Source: DASYPQ01 sp046155895 (GTDB lineage Bacteria; Planctomycetota; UBA1135; GCA-002686595). From it: DNA of 64,000 nucleotides. Under the pieces are notes generated by a model. That model did not search any database, was not told the DNA's origin, and worked only from the letters and a program-made list of their open reading frames with translations. The DNA is taken from contig JBJXFB010000059.1 of the NCBI GenBank assembly GCA_046155895.1, forward strand, positions 1 to 64,000, given 5' to 3'. A program made the position numbers and the translations under genes. Below, piece by piece: positions 16,357-24,797 of this stretch. Every line of letters begins with the position of its first letter. Positions within the stretch are counted from its first letter, which is position 1.

Positions 16357-17721
16357 ATGGACAAGCAGGCGCAGGGCTTCATGGACACGATCGTGTCGCT
16401 GTGCAAGCGGCGCGGATTCGTGTTCCAGGCATCCGAGATCTACGGCGGCATCGGCAACACCTACGACTACGGCCCGCTGGGCGTCGAGCTCAAGCGCCGC
16501 GTCAAGGAGGCCTGGTGGAACCGCATGGTCACGTCGCGCGACGACATCGTGGGACTCGACTCCGCGATCATCCAGAACCCCAGGGTCTGGGAGACCTCCG
16601 GCCACGTGGGGGGCTTCACGGATCCGATGGTCGACTGCAAGAAGTGCAAGGGACGCTTCCGCGCCGACAAGCTCGAGGACGCGGTGTGCCTGGAGCGGCC
16701 GAGCAAGCGTCCCGGCGAGTGCGGGGGCGAGCTGACCGAGGCGCGTGCTTTCAACCTGATGTTCAAGACGAACATCGGAGCGGCCGAGAGCTCGGCCTCG
16801 GTCGCGTACCTGCGGCCCGAGACGGCGCAGGGGATCTTCCTCAACTTCAAGAACGTGCTCGAGTCCTCGCGCATGAAGCCGCCGTTCGGCATCGCGCAGA
16901 TCGGGAAGTCCTTCCGCAACGAGATCACGCCCGGCAACTTCGTGTTCCGGACGCGAGAGTTCGAGCAGGCGGAGATGGAGTTCTTCGTCCCGCCCGCGCA
17001 GAACGACCGCTGGTTCGACTTCTGGCGCAAGGAGCGCCGCAGCTGGTACGAGGACTACGGCATCGATCCTGCGCGCCTGAGGCTGCGCGACCATGCCAAG
17101 GACGAGCTCGCGCACTACTCGACGGGCTGCACGGACGTCGAGTACGAGTACCCGTTCGGGTGGGGGGAGCTCGAGGGCATCGCTTGTCGCACGGACTTCG
17201 ATCTCAAGCGGCACTCGGAAGCCTCCGGCAAGGATCTGCGCTACTTCGATCCGGAGACGAAGGAGAAGTACTTCCCCTTCGTGATCGAGCCCGCGGCGGG
17301 CATCGACCGCACGGCGCTCACCTTCCTGATCGACGCCTACGACGAGGAGATGGTCGAGGGCGAGGCGCGCGTCGTGCTGCGCCTGCACCCCGAGATCGCG
17401 CCGATCACGGCCGGGGTGTTCCCGCTGGTGAAGAAGGAAGGCATGCCGGAACGTGCCCACGAGATCGAGAGCGAGCTGCGCCGGATGCGCATGGCGACCT
17501 TCTACGACGAGAGCGGCGCAATCGGCAGGAGGTACCGGAGGCAGGACGAGGCGGGCACGCCCTTCTGCGTGACGGTCGACGGCGACACGATGAAGGACGG
17601 AGTCGTCACCGTGCGCCACCGCGACTCCATGGAGCAGGACCGGGTGAAGGCCTCCGAGCTCGCGGCCTGGCTCACCAACGCCGTGCGCTCGTGGAAGCGC
17701 CCCGTCCGGGTTCGAGCCTGA
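16357..17721 (+). CDS. glyS: Glycine--tRNA ligase (dimeric, class II)
   Basis: A 454-residue class II aminoacyl-tRNA synthetase charging tRNA-Gly. It is the single-chain alpha2 type, not the alpha2beta2 type of E. coli. IYGGIGNTYDYGPLG marks the N-terminus; YLRPETAQGIFLNFKN and FRNEITPGNFVFRTREFEQ are the substrate and motif 2 region; PAAGIDRTALTFL is motif 3. A CxxC pair (CKKCKG near residue 91) sits in the insertion. The anticodon-binding domain (LHPEIAPITAGVFPLV) completes the protein. TAAGCT ends 9 nt before the ATG. Stops with UGA, showing UGA is a normal stop here. Confidence 0.96.
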   Translation: MDKQAQGFMDTIVSLCKRRGFVFQASEIYGGIGNTYDYGPLGVELKRRVKEAWWNRMVTSRDDIVGLDSAIIQNPRVWETSGHVGGFTDPMVDCKKCKGRFRADKLEDAVCLERPSKRPGECGGELTEARAFNLMFKTNIGAAESSASVAYLRPETAQGIFLNFKNVLESSRMKPPFGIAQIGKSFRNEITPGNFVFRTREFEQAEMEFFVPPAQNDRWFDFWRKERRSWYEDYGIDPARLRLRDHAKDELAHYSTGCTDVEYEYPFGWGELEGIACRTDFDLKRHSEASGKDLRYFDPETKEKYFPFVIEPAAGIDRTALTFLIDAYDEEMVEGEARVVLRLHPEIAPITAGVFPLVKKEGMPERAHEIESELRRMRMATFYDESGAIGRRYRRQDEAGTPFCVTVDGDTMKDGVVTVRHRDSMEQDRVKASELAAWLTNAVRSWKRPVRVRA

Positions 17722-17758
17722 GCCCTTCGGGGAGCGGGGTGGGGGCCCATGCCCCCCC

Positions 17759-17786
17759 TGGACATCTACTACACTTGTGGTAGATT
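17759..17786 (+). promoter_or_regulatory. blaI promoter with BlaI/MecI-type operator
   Basis: The -35 is TGGACA (17759-17764), the spacer 16 bp and the -10 TAGATT (17781-17786), which ends 7 nt before the ATG. An inverted repeat, CTACTACA-CT-TGTGGTAG (17766-17783, one mismatch), fills the spacer. It resembles the TACA/TGTA operators of BlaI/MecI repressors, so self-repression by the encoded BlaI is likely. Confidence 0.75.
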
Positions 17787-17793
17787 GGGGGTC

Positions 17794-18192
17794 ATGCCCC
17801 GCGAGCCCGCCCAGCCCAGCGATGCCGAGTGGAAGGTGCTGAACGCGCTCTGGCGTGGGCATCCCGCCAACGCGCGCGACCTGCTCGGCAGGCTCCGCGA
17901 GCAGGCCTGGGCCTACAACACCCTCAAGACCCTGCTCGCCCGGATGGAGGAGAAGGGCCTCGTCCGCGCGGTGAAGCGCGGGAACGTCACCTGGTACGCG
18001 CCCGCGGTCCACCAGCGCGCAGCGCAGCGCCAAGCGGTGCGCACGCTGATCCACCGCGTGTTCGAGGGCGCTTCCGGCCCCCTCCTCGCCCATCTGGCCG
18101 ACGACGCGAGCCTCAACGCCGGCGACCGGAAGAAGCTCGAGGCCTGGATCGCCGAGGTCGAGCGCAGGGAGGCCAAGCGTGCAGGCGGCTAG
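17794..18192 (+). CDS. BlaI/MecI/CopY-family transcriptional repressor
   Basis: A 132-residue winged-helix repressor. SDAEWKVLNALWRGHPANAR and the following AYNTLKTLLARMEEKGLV are the DNA-binding helices and wing of BlaI/MecI proteins. The C-terminal half (LLAHLADDASLNAGDRKKLE) is the dimerisation and cleavage region. It is followed, with a 14-bp overlap, by an M56 membrane peptidase, the standard sensor partner that cleaves BlaI on signal. An operator lies in its promoter. The ATG at 17794 was chosen over 17749, which lies upstream of the -10. There is no beta-lactamase nearby, so the signal is probably not an antibiotic. Confidence 0.88.
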   Translation: MPREPAQPSDAEWKVLNALWRGHPANARDLLGRLREQAWAYNTLKTLLARMEEKGLVRAVKRGNVTWYAPAVHQRAAQRQAVRTLIHRVFEGASGPLLAHLADDASLNAGDRKKLEAWIAEVERREAKRAGG

Positions 18193-19252
18193 CTGGATCG
18201 CCGAATGGTGGGCGTGGATCCTGCCGACGACGCTGCAGGCGACGGTGCTCCTGGGGCTGGCCTGGACCGCGGACCGCCTCCTCGTCCGGCGCGTGTGGCC
18301 ACAGATCCTGGTGCTGCTCTGGGCGCTCGCGCTCGCGCGCTTCTTCGTCCCGCCGGACCTCGGTTCGCCGTGGAGCGTGACGGCGGCGATCGGTGAGACC
18401 ACGCTCGCGGCGGCGGAGCTCGCGCCCGGCGCAGGGGTGATGGGCGCCTGCTTCGGAATCTGGCTGGCCGGCCTCTTCGCCGTGCTCTCCCTCCGCTCTC
18501 TCCGGCGAGCTCGCTTGCATGCCCGCGTCGAGGTCGTCGCTCCCTCGCGACCCTGGCTGGCGGCAGTCCAGCGGGCCTCCGGGACGATCGGGTATTCGCG
18601 CCGCCTTCGGATCGGCGAGCTCGAGGGACTGGCGACGCCCGCCGTGGCCGGGCTTTTCCGTACGACGCTTCTCCTGCCGCGGGACTGGCTTGCTCGCAGG
18701 CCGACGCGGCGGGACGAGCACGCGCTGCTCCACGAGCTCGCGCACCTGAAACGCGGCGACCTCTGGTTCGACGAGCTGTGGGCGATCCTGCGCGCCGCCG
18801 TGTGGTTCCATCCGCTGGCCTGGATCGCCGTCGAGCGGCTGCACGTCCTGGGCGAGCTCCAGTGCGACCAGGCCGTGGCGCGCGCCCTCGGGAAGGACGC
18901 TCCCTCCTACCGCGACACTCTGGTCCTCGCGGCGCGGCCCCTGCTCGCGCAGCCTGCTCCCGGCGGACTGCGCGCGTTCCTGGGTTCAGGGAGCTCGCTC
19001 GTCGTCCGCATCGAGCGCCTCGAGCACGCCGCGACCTGGTCTCTCGGCCTGGTCCGGGGAGTGAGCGCCGCGTCGGCCGTCGTCCTCGCGGCTTGCGTGC
19101 TCCCCATGGCGCCCCGTGCTAGCGACTTGCGAGCCCAGGCGCGCGCGGTGTTCGCCGCCGAGCGTCGCGGCGAGCTCCAGAGCTGCTTCACCCTCCAGGC
19201 CGCGGCCATGGTGCTCGCGGCGGATTCCACTCCGAAAACCCCCGAGGATTGA
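18179..19252 (+). CDS. M56-family (BlaR1-like) membrane metallopeptidase
   Basis: A 357-residue integral membrane protease paired with the BlaI repressor. Hydrophobic segments are near residues 12-30, 40-60, 85-105 and around 290-310. The zinc motif is LLHELAHLKRGD (HExxH) near residue 185, followed by ELQCDQAVARALG, the conserved E(x)xCD segment of M56. It has no C-terminal penicillin-sensor domain, only a short extracytoplasmic tail, so how a signal is sensed is unknown. The GTG start overlaps the blaI end by 14 bp. Two small genes follow at once and may be its targets. Confidence 0.88.
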   Translation: MQAASWIAEWWAWILPTTLQATVLLGLAWTADRLLVRRVWPQILVLLWALALARFFVPPDLGSPWSVTAAIGETTLAAAELAPGAGVMGACFGIWLAGLFAVLSLRSLRRARLHARVEVVAPSRPWLAAVQRASGTIGYSRRLRIGELEGLATPAVAGLFRTTLLLPRDWLARRPTRRDEHALLHELAHLKRGDLWFDELWAILRAAVWFHPLAWIAVERLHVLGELQCDQAVARALGKDAPSYRDTLVLAARPLLAQPAPGGLRAFLGSGSSLVVRIERLEHAATWSLGLVRGVSAASAVVLAACVLPMAPRASDLRAQARAVFAAERRGELQSCFTLQAAAMVLAADSTPKTPED

Positions 19253-19256
19253 TCCC

Positions 19257-19877
19257 ATGCAAGTCTTCACTCTCGCGGCCCTCTCGCTCGCCGGATTCGC
19301 TTTCGGCGCACTGTGGATGCAGGACGGCAAGACCGAGCGCTTCACCCATCCGGTCTCCAGGGACGCCGACGGCGGGATGGCGCGCTGGATGCAGACCATG
19401 CAGCCGGGCCCGGCCCACGCGCGGCTCAAGGAGATGCTCGGCACCTACGACGTGACGATGAAGATGCACGTGATGCCCGGCGGGCCGCCGATGGAGTCGA
19501 AGGGCACGGCGGAATTCAGCTGGTTCGCCGAGGGGAAGTGGCTCCAGGAGAACTGGTCGATCGAGATGATGGGTCAGAAGGTCAAGGGCATCGCCCACCT
19601 GGGCTACGACAACTTCAAGGAGCGCTTCGTGTGGGCCAAGGTCGACAGCATGCAGACCTGCATGAATACGGCGTTCGGCCACTTCGACAAGAGCGGCGAC
19701 AACCTGATCCTGTGGGGCACGATCGACGAGCCGATGACGCCCGAGCAGGACAAGCAGGTCAAGTACGTCTGCCGCGGCTTCGGTCAGGACCAGTTCACCC
19801 TCGAGGTGCACGACATGATGATCGGGGAGAGCAACACGAAGGTCCTCGAGTTCGTGTACACGCGGAAGAAGAAATAG
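19257..19877 (+). CDS. DUF1579-family secreted protein
   Basis: A 206-residue protein with an N-terminal signal-like stretch (MQVFTLAALSLAGFAFGALW). The mature part is DUF1579: HARLKEMLGTYDVTMKMHV, SWFAEGKWLQENWS and LGYDNFKERFVWAKVDSM are lipocalin-like beta strands typical of the family. Its function is not known. It starts 4 bp after the M56 stop and precedes the SRPBCC gene by 10 bp, so BlaI-M56-DUF1579-SRPBCC looks like one operon. Confidence 0.78.
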   Translation: MQVFTLAALSLAGFAFGALWMQDGKTERFTHPVSRDADGGMARWMQTMQPGPAHARLKEMLGTYDVTMKMHVMPGGPPMESKGTAEFSWFAEGKWLQENWSIEMMGQKVKGIAHLGYDNFKERFVWAKVDSMQTCMNTAFGHFDKSGDNLILWGTIDEPMTPEQDKQVKYVCRGFGQDQFTLEVHDMMIGESNTKVLEFVYTRKKK

Positions 19878-19887
19878 GAGGCCGAAC

Positions 19888-20340
19888 ATGGAAGTGTCGA
19901 CCAGCGTGCTGATCCACGCTCCCCGCGCCGTGGTCTGGAAGCAGATCACGGACATCGAGAACGCTCCGCAAGCGATCCGGGGGATCGAGAAGGTCGAGAT
20001 CCTCGAGAAGCCGGCCTCGGGGCTGGTGGGGCTCAAGTGGAAGGAGACCCGCACGATGTTCGGGAAGACCGCCACCGAGACCATGTGGATCACCGACGCG
20101 GTCGAGCCCGAGTTCTACAAGACGCGGGCGGAGAGCCATGGCGCGATCTACCGGGCTTCGCTGGAACTCGCGGAGAAGGCTGGCGGAACGGAATTGACCA
20201 TGCGATTCTCGGGAGAGCCCGTGACGACGTCGGGCAGGGTCATGATGACCCTGATGGGATGGATGTTCCGAGGCGCGACGCGGAAGATGTGCGGCAAGGA
20301 CTTGATCGACATCAAGGCCGCCGTGGAGGGCAAGCACTAG
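19888..20340 (+). CDS. SRPBCC (START-like) family protein
   Basis: A 150-residue protein of the SRPBCC/polyketide-cyclase-like fold, a helix-grip domain that binds hydrophobic ligands. STSVLIHAPRAVVWKQITDI is the usual first strand-helix, and WKETRTMFGKTATETMWI plus the long C-terminal helix (MGWMFRGATRKMCGKDLIDI) fit. The ligand is unknown. A strong AGGAGG lies 8 nt before the ATG. It is the last gene of the BlaI operon and converges on the gamma-glutamyltransferase gene: both stop codons lie within one CTAG. Confidence 0.8.
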   Translation: MEVSTSVLIHAPRAVVWKQITDIENAPQAIRGIEKVEILEKPASGLVGLKWKETRTMFGKTATETMWITDAVEPEFYKTRAESHGAIYRASLELAEKAGGTELTMRFSGEPVTTSGRVMMTLMGWMFRGATRKMCGKDLIDIKAAVEGKH

Positions 20341-22055
20341 TACCCCGCGGCTTGCCCGTCCTTGCGCGACTCGGAAGCCCCGAAATACACGCGGTGCACC
20401 GGATCCCAGCGGATCCCCTGGTACCCGCCGAAGTTCCCGGTGCCCGGCGCGAACCGGTGACCCCGCTTCGCGAGCTCGGCCTCCGTCCCTGACGGCATCC
20501 CGCTCTCGAGCGAGACCTTGCCCCCGTCCGTCATCTCCTCGCCGGTCGGCTCGGAGCTTCCCTCGTGCAGGATCCTCGGGGCATCGCCCGCCTCCTGCGT
20601 GTTCATGCCGAAGTCGATCATGTTGACGAGGATCTGCACGTGGCCCTGCGGCTGCGTCGCGCCGCCCATCACGCCGAAGGAGAGGAAGGGCTCGCCGTCC
20701 TTCGTCACGAAGGCGGGGATGATCGTGTGGAAGGGGCGCTTGCCCGGCGCGTAGGTGTTCAGCCTTCCCGGCTGGAGGTCGAACATCTCACCGCGGTCTT
20801 GGAGCACGAAGCCGAGCCCGTCGGGCGTCATCCCCGATCCCATCCCGCGGTAGTTGCTCTGGATCAGGGAGACCATGTTCCCTTCCTCGTCCGCGGTCGT
20901 CAGGTAGATCGTGTCGCCGTGCTCGAGCGCGGGATTGCCGACCGGATAGCTCTTCGCCGCCTTGGCCATATCGATGAGCTTCCGTCGCTCCGCCGCGTAC
21001 TCCTTCGAGATCAGTTCGCGCACCGGGATCTCCCCGAACGCAGGGTCCGCGTACCAACGGGCGCGGTCCTCGAACGCGAGCTTCTTCGCCTCGACGAACA
21101 CGTGGACGTGGTCCGCGCTCCCGAAGCCCATCGACTTGAGATCGTAGCCCTCCAGGACGTTCAGCATCTGCAGCGCGGCGATGCCCTGTCCGTTCGGAGG
21201 CAGCTCCCAGATGTCGTAGCCGCGATAGGTCGTCGAGACCGGATCGACCCACTCGCTCGTGTGAGCGGCGAGATCCGCGGCCGTGAGGAAGCCGCCGTTG
21301 CGCTTCATGTAGGCCTCGATCGTCCGCGCGACTTCGCCCTCGTAGAACGCGGCCCGCCCGCCCTTGCCGATCTTCTCGAGCGTCGAGGCGAGCGCGGGAT
21401 TCGCGAAGGGCACGCCGATGGCAGGCGCCGCGCCCCCGGGCATGAACGTGGCCGCGAAGTTCTCGTACTTCTCGAGCGCCGCCGCGTTGCGTTTCCAGTA
21501 GTGCGCGATCAGCTCGGAGATCGGCGCGCCCTCACGCGCGTACCCGATCGCCGGCGCGAGGACCTTGTCGAGCGGCATTCGCCCGTAGCGCTTCGACAGC
21601 TCGCACCAGCCGTCGACGCAGCCGGGCACCGAGACGGGGAGGGGACCGTAGCTCGGGATCTTCTTCAGCCCTCGTTTCTCGAACTCCTCGAGCTTCAGGG
21701 AGAGCGGAGAACGTCCGCTGGCGTTCAAGCCGTGGAGCTTGCGCGTCTTCGCCTCCCACACGATGGCGAAGAGATCGCCGCCCAGGCCGCAGCCGACGGG
21801 CTCTACGAGCGCGAGCACCGCGTTGGCCGCGATCGCGGCATCGGCGGCGCTCCCGCCCTGCTGGAGGATCCGCAGTGCCGCCTGCGTCGCGAGCGGCTGG
21901 CTCGTCGCCGCCATGCCGTGCTTGGCGATCACCTCGGAACGGGTCGCGAAGCTCCGGCCGGTGATCCGGTCGCCGATCGGGACGAGAGTCGAGAGTGCGG
22001 TCAGGCACGGAACCAGCATGTCGAGGCCCTCCCCGGGGAGGCGCGAGTCTCGCAC
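20337..22055 (-). CDS. ggt: Gamma-glutamyltransferase family protein
   Basis: A 572-residue N-terminal nucleophile hydrolase that would cleave the gamma-glutamyl bond of glutathione or related compounds. GMAATSQPLATQAALRILQQ and GCGLGGDLFAIVW are from the large subunit. GDTIYLTTADEEGNMVSLIQ holds the autocatalytic cleavage site and catalytic Thr near residue 380. GMGSGM and GGATQPQGHVQ are the small-subunit glycine-rich motifs. No classical signal peptide follows Met1; a second Met at residue 13 begins a weakly hydrophobic stretch, so location is uncertain. The YwrD-like subgroup is an alternative label. Confidence 0.9.
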   Translation of the reverse strand: MRDSRLPGEGLDMLVPCLTALSTLVPIGDRITGRSFATRSEVIAKHGMAATSQPLATQAALRILQQGGSAADAAIAANAVLALVEPVGCGLGGDLFAIVWEAKTRKLHGLNASGRSPLSLKLEEFEKRGLKKIPSYGPLPVSVPGCVDGWCELSKRYGRMPLDKVLAPAIGYAREGAPISELIAHYWKRNAAALEKYENFAATFMPGGAAPAIGVPFANPALASTLEKIGKGGRAAFYEGEVARTIEAYMKRNGGFLTAADLAAHTSEWVDPVSTTYRGYDIWELPPNGQGIAALQMLNVLEGYDLKSMGFGSADHVHVFVEAKKLAFEDRARWYADPAFGEIPVRELISKEYAAERRKLIDMAKAAKSYPVGNPALEHGDTIYLTTADEEGNMVSLIQSNYRGMGSGMTPDGLGFVLQDRGEMFDLQPGRLNTYAPGKRPFHTIIPAFVTKDGEPFLSFGVMGGATQPQGHVQILVNMIDFGMNTQEAGDAPRILHEGSSEPTGEEMTDGGKVSLESGMPSGTEAELAKRGHRFAPGTGNFGGYQGIRWDPVHRVYFGASESRKDGQAAGY

Positions 22056-22080
22056 GCCGGCTCGTTCCGAGCCAACGCCC

Positions 22081-22105
22081 GTCCACGGCCCGGCTGGCCG
22101 TGGAC
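22081..22105 (-). terminator. Hairpin after the beta-propeller gene
   Basis: A perfect 10-bp inverted repeat (GTCCACGGCC with GGCCGTGGAC) around CGGCT, 11 nt beyond the stop of the beta-propeller gene. It lacks a T-run, so it may be a 3' stabilising hairpin or a Rho-assisted terminator. Confidence 0.55.
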
Positions 22106-22116
22106 GGGGCGCCGAC

Positions 22117-24522
22117 CTACTGGGTGATCGTCGTGACGACGACCGCGGACGGTTCGAGGCCCGTCATCGCGGGGGCCGACAAGGTGAGCACTCCCGTGGC
22201 GGGATCGACCTGGAAGACGGAGATGTCGTTCGAGCCGCTGTTCGTGACGTACAAGGTCCGGCCGGTTCCGTCGATCTCGAGGTCGGTCGGGTGCATTCCG
22301 TCCTGGTACTGCACCGCCGGGACGATGAGTTTGGCGGTCACCGGGTCCACGGCGAACCGAGAGACGTGCCCGTTGCCCGGGGCGTCGAAGTAGGTGACGA
22401 AGCCGAACTTGCCGTCCGGCGTGATCTCGATCGAGGTCGGGCCGATGCCGCTGTTACCCGCCCCCCCCGGCACGATCGTGAGATCGCCTGAAACGGGGTC
22501 CATGGTGTAGGTCGCGATCGCGTTCGCCGTGTTCAACACCGCGTACAGGGCCGGCTTGGAGGGGTGGAAGCCGAGCGCGGTCACGCCCGAGGCGACCTCC
22601 GGAGTGCCGAGATCGGTGAGCGCCCCGTTCGTGGACGAGATCCTCAGCTTGGAGATCACCGCCGTGCCCGGGCCGCTGCCCTTGCATGCGACGTAGAGGT
22701 ATCCGCCGGTCGGATCGCACTCGACCCACAGCGCCTGGTTGCCGACCTGATGGGTGTCCCCCTGCGCGAGCGAGCCGTCGTTCTGGTTGATGATCCACGT
22801 CGTGACCCACCCGTCGTTGGGATTGACCACATCGCGCGTCGAGGCGTAGAGGAAGCGTCCCGAGGGATCCACCGTGAGGTGGGAGGGCCGACCCGAGGTC
22901 AGCGCCGGCGCCCCGACCGCCGCGAGCGCGCCGTTCGCGGAGTTGATCGTGTAGGCCCCGATGCTCCTGGCCGTCTCGTGCGCGACGAAGAGGAAGCGGT
23001 TCTTCGGATCGGTCGCGACCGAGACGGGCCGATCCTGCGTCATGGGAGGATTGGGAACCTCGTTGAGGCTCCCGCTCGGCACGTCGATCGTGTAGGTGGG
23101 GATCTCGTCGGAACTCGCCGCGGCGACGTGCAGGAAGCGCGGGACTCGCACGATCGGATGCGCGCCCTGGGCGAAGGCCACGTGGTTCGGGGCCGCGCGC
23201 GTCACCGTGCTCTCGAGGAGCACGAGGCCGCCCGTGTCGTCGAGAACCTGGAACTGCGACAAGATCCGCGATCCGGTGTTCAGAACGTACAGGAAGCGCC
23301 CCGCCGGATCGGAGAGGATCGAATTCGTTCCCAACCCCGCGCTGATCGAGTTCACGGGCGTGAGGTCGCCGGTCGCCTGGTCGATCGTGAACCAGGACAC
23401 CGTTCCGTCGTTCCGGTTGGCGACGTAGGCGAAGCGCCCCGTCGGTTCGACGGCGACCGCGACCGGACGGTCTCCGGTGTCTTCCGCCACGCCGAGAGTC
23501 AGGGCGCCCGTCAGCGTGTCGAAGGTGATCGGGATCACGAAGTCGAAGCGCTCGAGGCTGACGACGAACCTCGGATGGGCCGGATCCATCGAGATGTCCG
23601 TAGGCTGCGTGCCGTTCACGGACAGCGAAGGCACGTTCGCGGCGATCGTCCCGTTGACCGCATTGATGTCGTAGGCCTGGATCGCGCTCCCCGCTCCATT
23701 GACGGGGTTGCCGCGCAAGGCGACGAACAGGAACTTGCCATCGGGGTCCGTGGCGCAGGCCGACGGCTGGACGCCGGTCGGAAGCAGCTGGACGAGAGTC
23801 AGAGAGCCGTTGTTCTGGTGGATCGAGAAGACGTGGATCTGGTCCGAGTTCTGGCTCGTCACATAGATGAACCGCCCGGAGGGATCGATGGTCGGGTAGT
23901 GCGGACCGGCTCCGAGGCTCACGGCGTTCCCCGCGGCGAGCCAGCCCTCCTGGGTGTTGATGGTGTAGACGGAGAGGTTGTCCGAGTTCAGGTTGGAAAC
24001 GTAGGCGAATCGGCCGCTGGGATGGACGGCCATGCGCTCCGGTCCGACCTGCGAGGCGGGCGCGGTCCGGTACCCGATGTTGTGCAGCCGGCCAGTCTCC
24101 GCGTCCACCGTGCACACGGTGATCGTGGAATCGGCCTGGTTCATCAGGTAGGCGAATCGGGTCGGGAGAACGACCGAGAGCTTGACGAGCGCGGTCGTGC
24201 TTCCGCCGGCGTTGCTCGCGGTGACCGTGTAGGTGGTGCGCAGGGACGCCTGGCTCGGGATCCCGGAGATCGCCCCGGTCTGGGGGTTCATCTGGATCCC
24301 GTCCGGCAGAGCGGGGTCGATCGCGAACGTGGCCGGGCTGCCGTCGTAGGTCGGCGTGTTCGGGGCGCTCGCCACGTCGACGGTGAGAACCCCGACCGGA
24401 CGCGGATACTCGAGGTTGCTCGGCGCGGTGACCGAACTGCCGCCTCCGCCGCCGCCTCCTCCTCCGCAGGCTGCCACGCAGAGCAGCGCGATCGAACCCA
24501 GACGAGAAAGGAATTTGTTCAT
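22117..24522 (-). CDS. Lipoprotein with putative Ig domain and 14-blade double beta-propeller
   Basis: An 801-residue secreted lipoprotein. The signal peptide ends in a lipobox (LLCVAAC), followed by nine consecutive glycines as a linker. Residues 35-120 resemble a He_PIG/putative Ig domain (LPDGIQMNPQTGAISGIPS). The rest is made of lactonase/YVTN-type repeats, each with an R-F-x-Y-V start and a P-x-G turn. I count 14, which would make two seven-bladed propellers, the break being near IVRVPRFLHV. It could be a surface binding protein; lactonase catalysis is not implied. The start is ATG 24522, with AGGAAAA 8 nt upstream. A long upstream extension in the same frame was rejected. Confidence 0.85.
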   Translation of the reverse strand: MNKFLSRLGSIALLCVAACGGGGGGGGGSSVTAPSNLEYPRPVGVLTVDVASAPNTPTYDGSPATFAIDPALPDGIQMNPQTGAISGIPSQASLRTTYTVTASNAGGSTTALVKLSVVLPTRFAYLMNQADSTITVCTVDAETGRLHNIGYRTAPASQVGPERMAVHPSGRFAYVSNLNSDNLSVYTINTQEGWLAAGNAVSLGAGPHYPTIDPSGRFIYVTSQNSDQIHVFSIHQNNGSLTLVQLLPTGVQPSACATDPDGKFLFVALRGNPVNGAGSAIQAYDINAVNGTIAANVPSLSVNGTQPTDISMDPAHPRFVVSLERFDFVIPITFDTLTGALTLGVAEDTGDRPVAVAVEPTGRFAYVANRNDGTVSWFTIDQATGDLTPVNSISAGLGTNSILSDPAGRFLYVLNTGSRILSQFQVLDDTGGLVLLESTVTRAAPNHVAFAQGAHPIVRVPRFLHVAAASSDEIPTYTIDVPSGSLNEVPNPPMTQDRPVSVATDPKNRFLFVAHETARSIGAYTINSANGALAAVGAPALTSGRPSHLTVDPSGRFLYASTRDVVNPNDGWVTTWIINQNDGSLAQGDTHQVGNQALWVECDPTGGYLYVACKGSGPGTAVISKLRISSTNGALTDLGTPEVASGVTALGFHPSKPALYAVLNTANAIATYTMDPVSGDLTIVPGGAGNSGIGPTSIEITPDGKFGFVTYFDAPGNGHVSRFAVDPVTAKLIVPAVQYQDGMHPTDLEIDGTGRTLYVTNSGSNDISVFQVDPATGVLTLSAPAMTGLEPSAVVVTTITQ

Positions 24523-24797
24523 GACTTCGTTTTCCTGACTGCTCGAGCGTCCCGGACGCATGTTTCCCCGGACGCTCGGACGTAGCGGTGATCGAATCCC
24601 GTTGGAGTAGGCCGCGCGTCGTGGCCTGACTCGAACCGGATGGGCCGAGGGCCTGACCTCGGCAGCCCCGCCTTCGCCCCTCCTCGGGCTCGGCGCGGGG
24701 CCGTTCCGCCCAATACTACCCCCGGTTGCCCGGGACGGGGGAAACGGCTGTTCGGGGGAGTCCCGCCGGGGGGCGGGAAGCCCGGAAAGCTTTTCCG
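24523..24797. other. Intergenic region between propeller and FAD oxidoreductase genes
   Basis: No gene seen in these 275 bp. At its right end, downstream of the minus-strand oxidoreductase stop, are two hairpins: CGGAAA-GCT-TTTCCG at about 24783-24797, and CCCGCC-GGGG-GGCGGG at about 24763-24778. They may end that transcript. The left part presumably holds the propeller gene promoter, but no convincing -10 was found. Confidence 0.45.

Noticed and set aside
17722..17793. T-box or other riboswitch between glyS and blaI
   Set aside because: The gap is only 72 bp and is accounted for by the blaI promoter and operator; no conserved aptamer element was seen.
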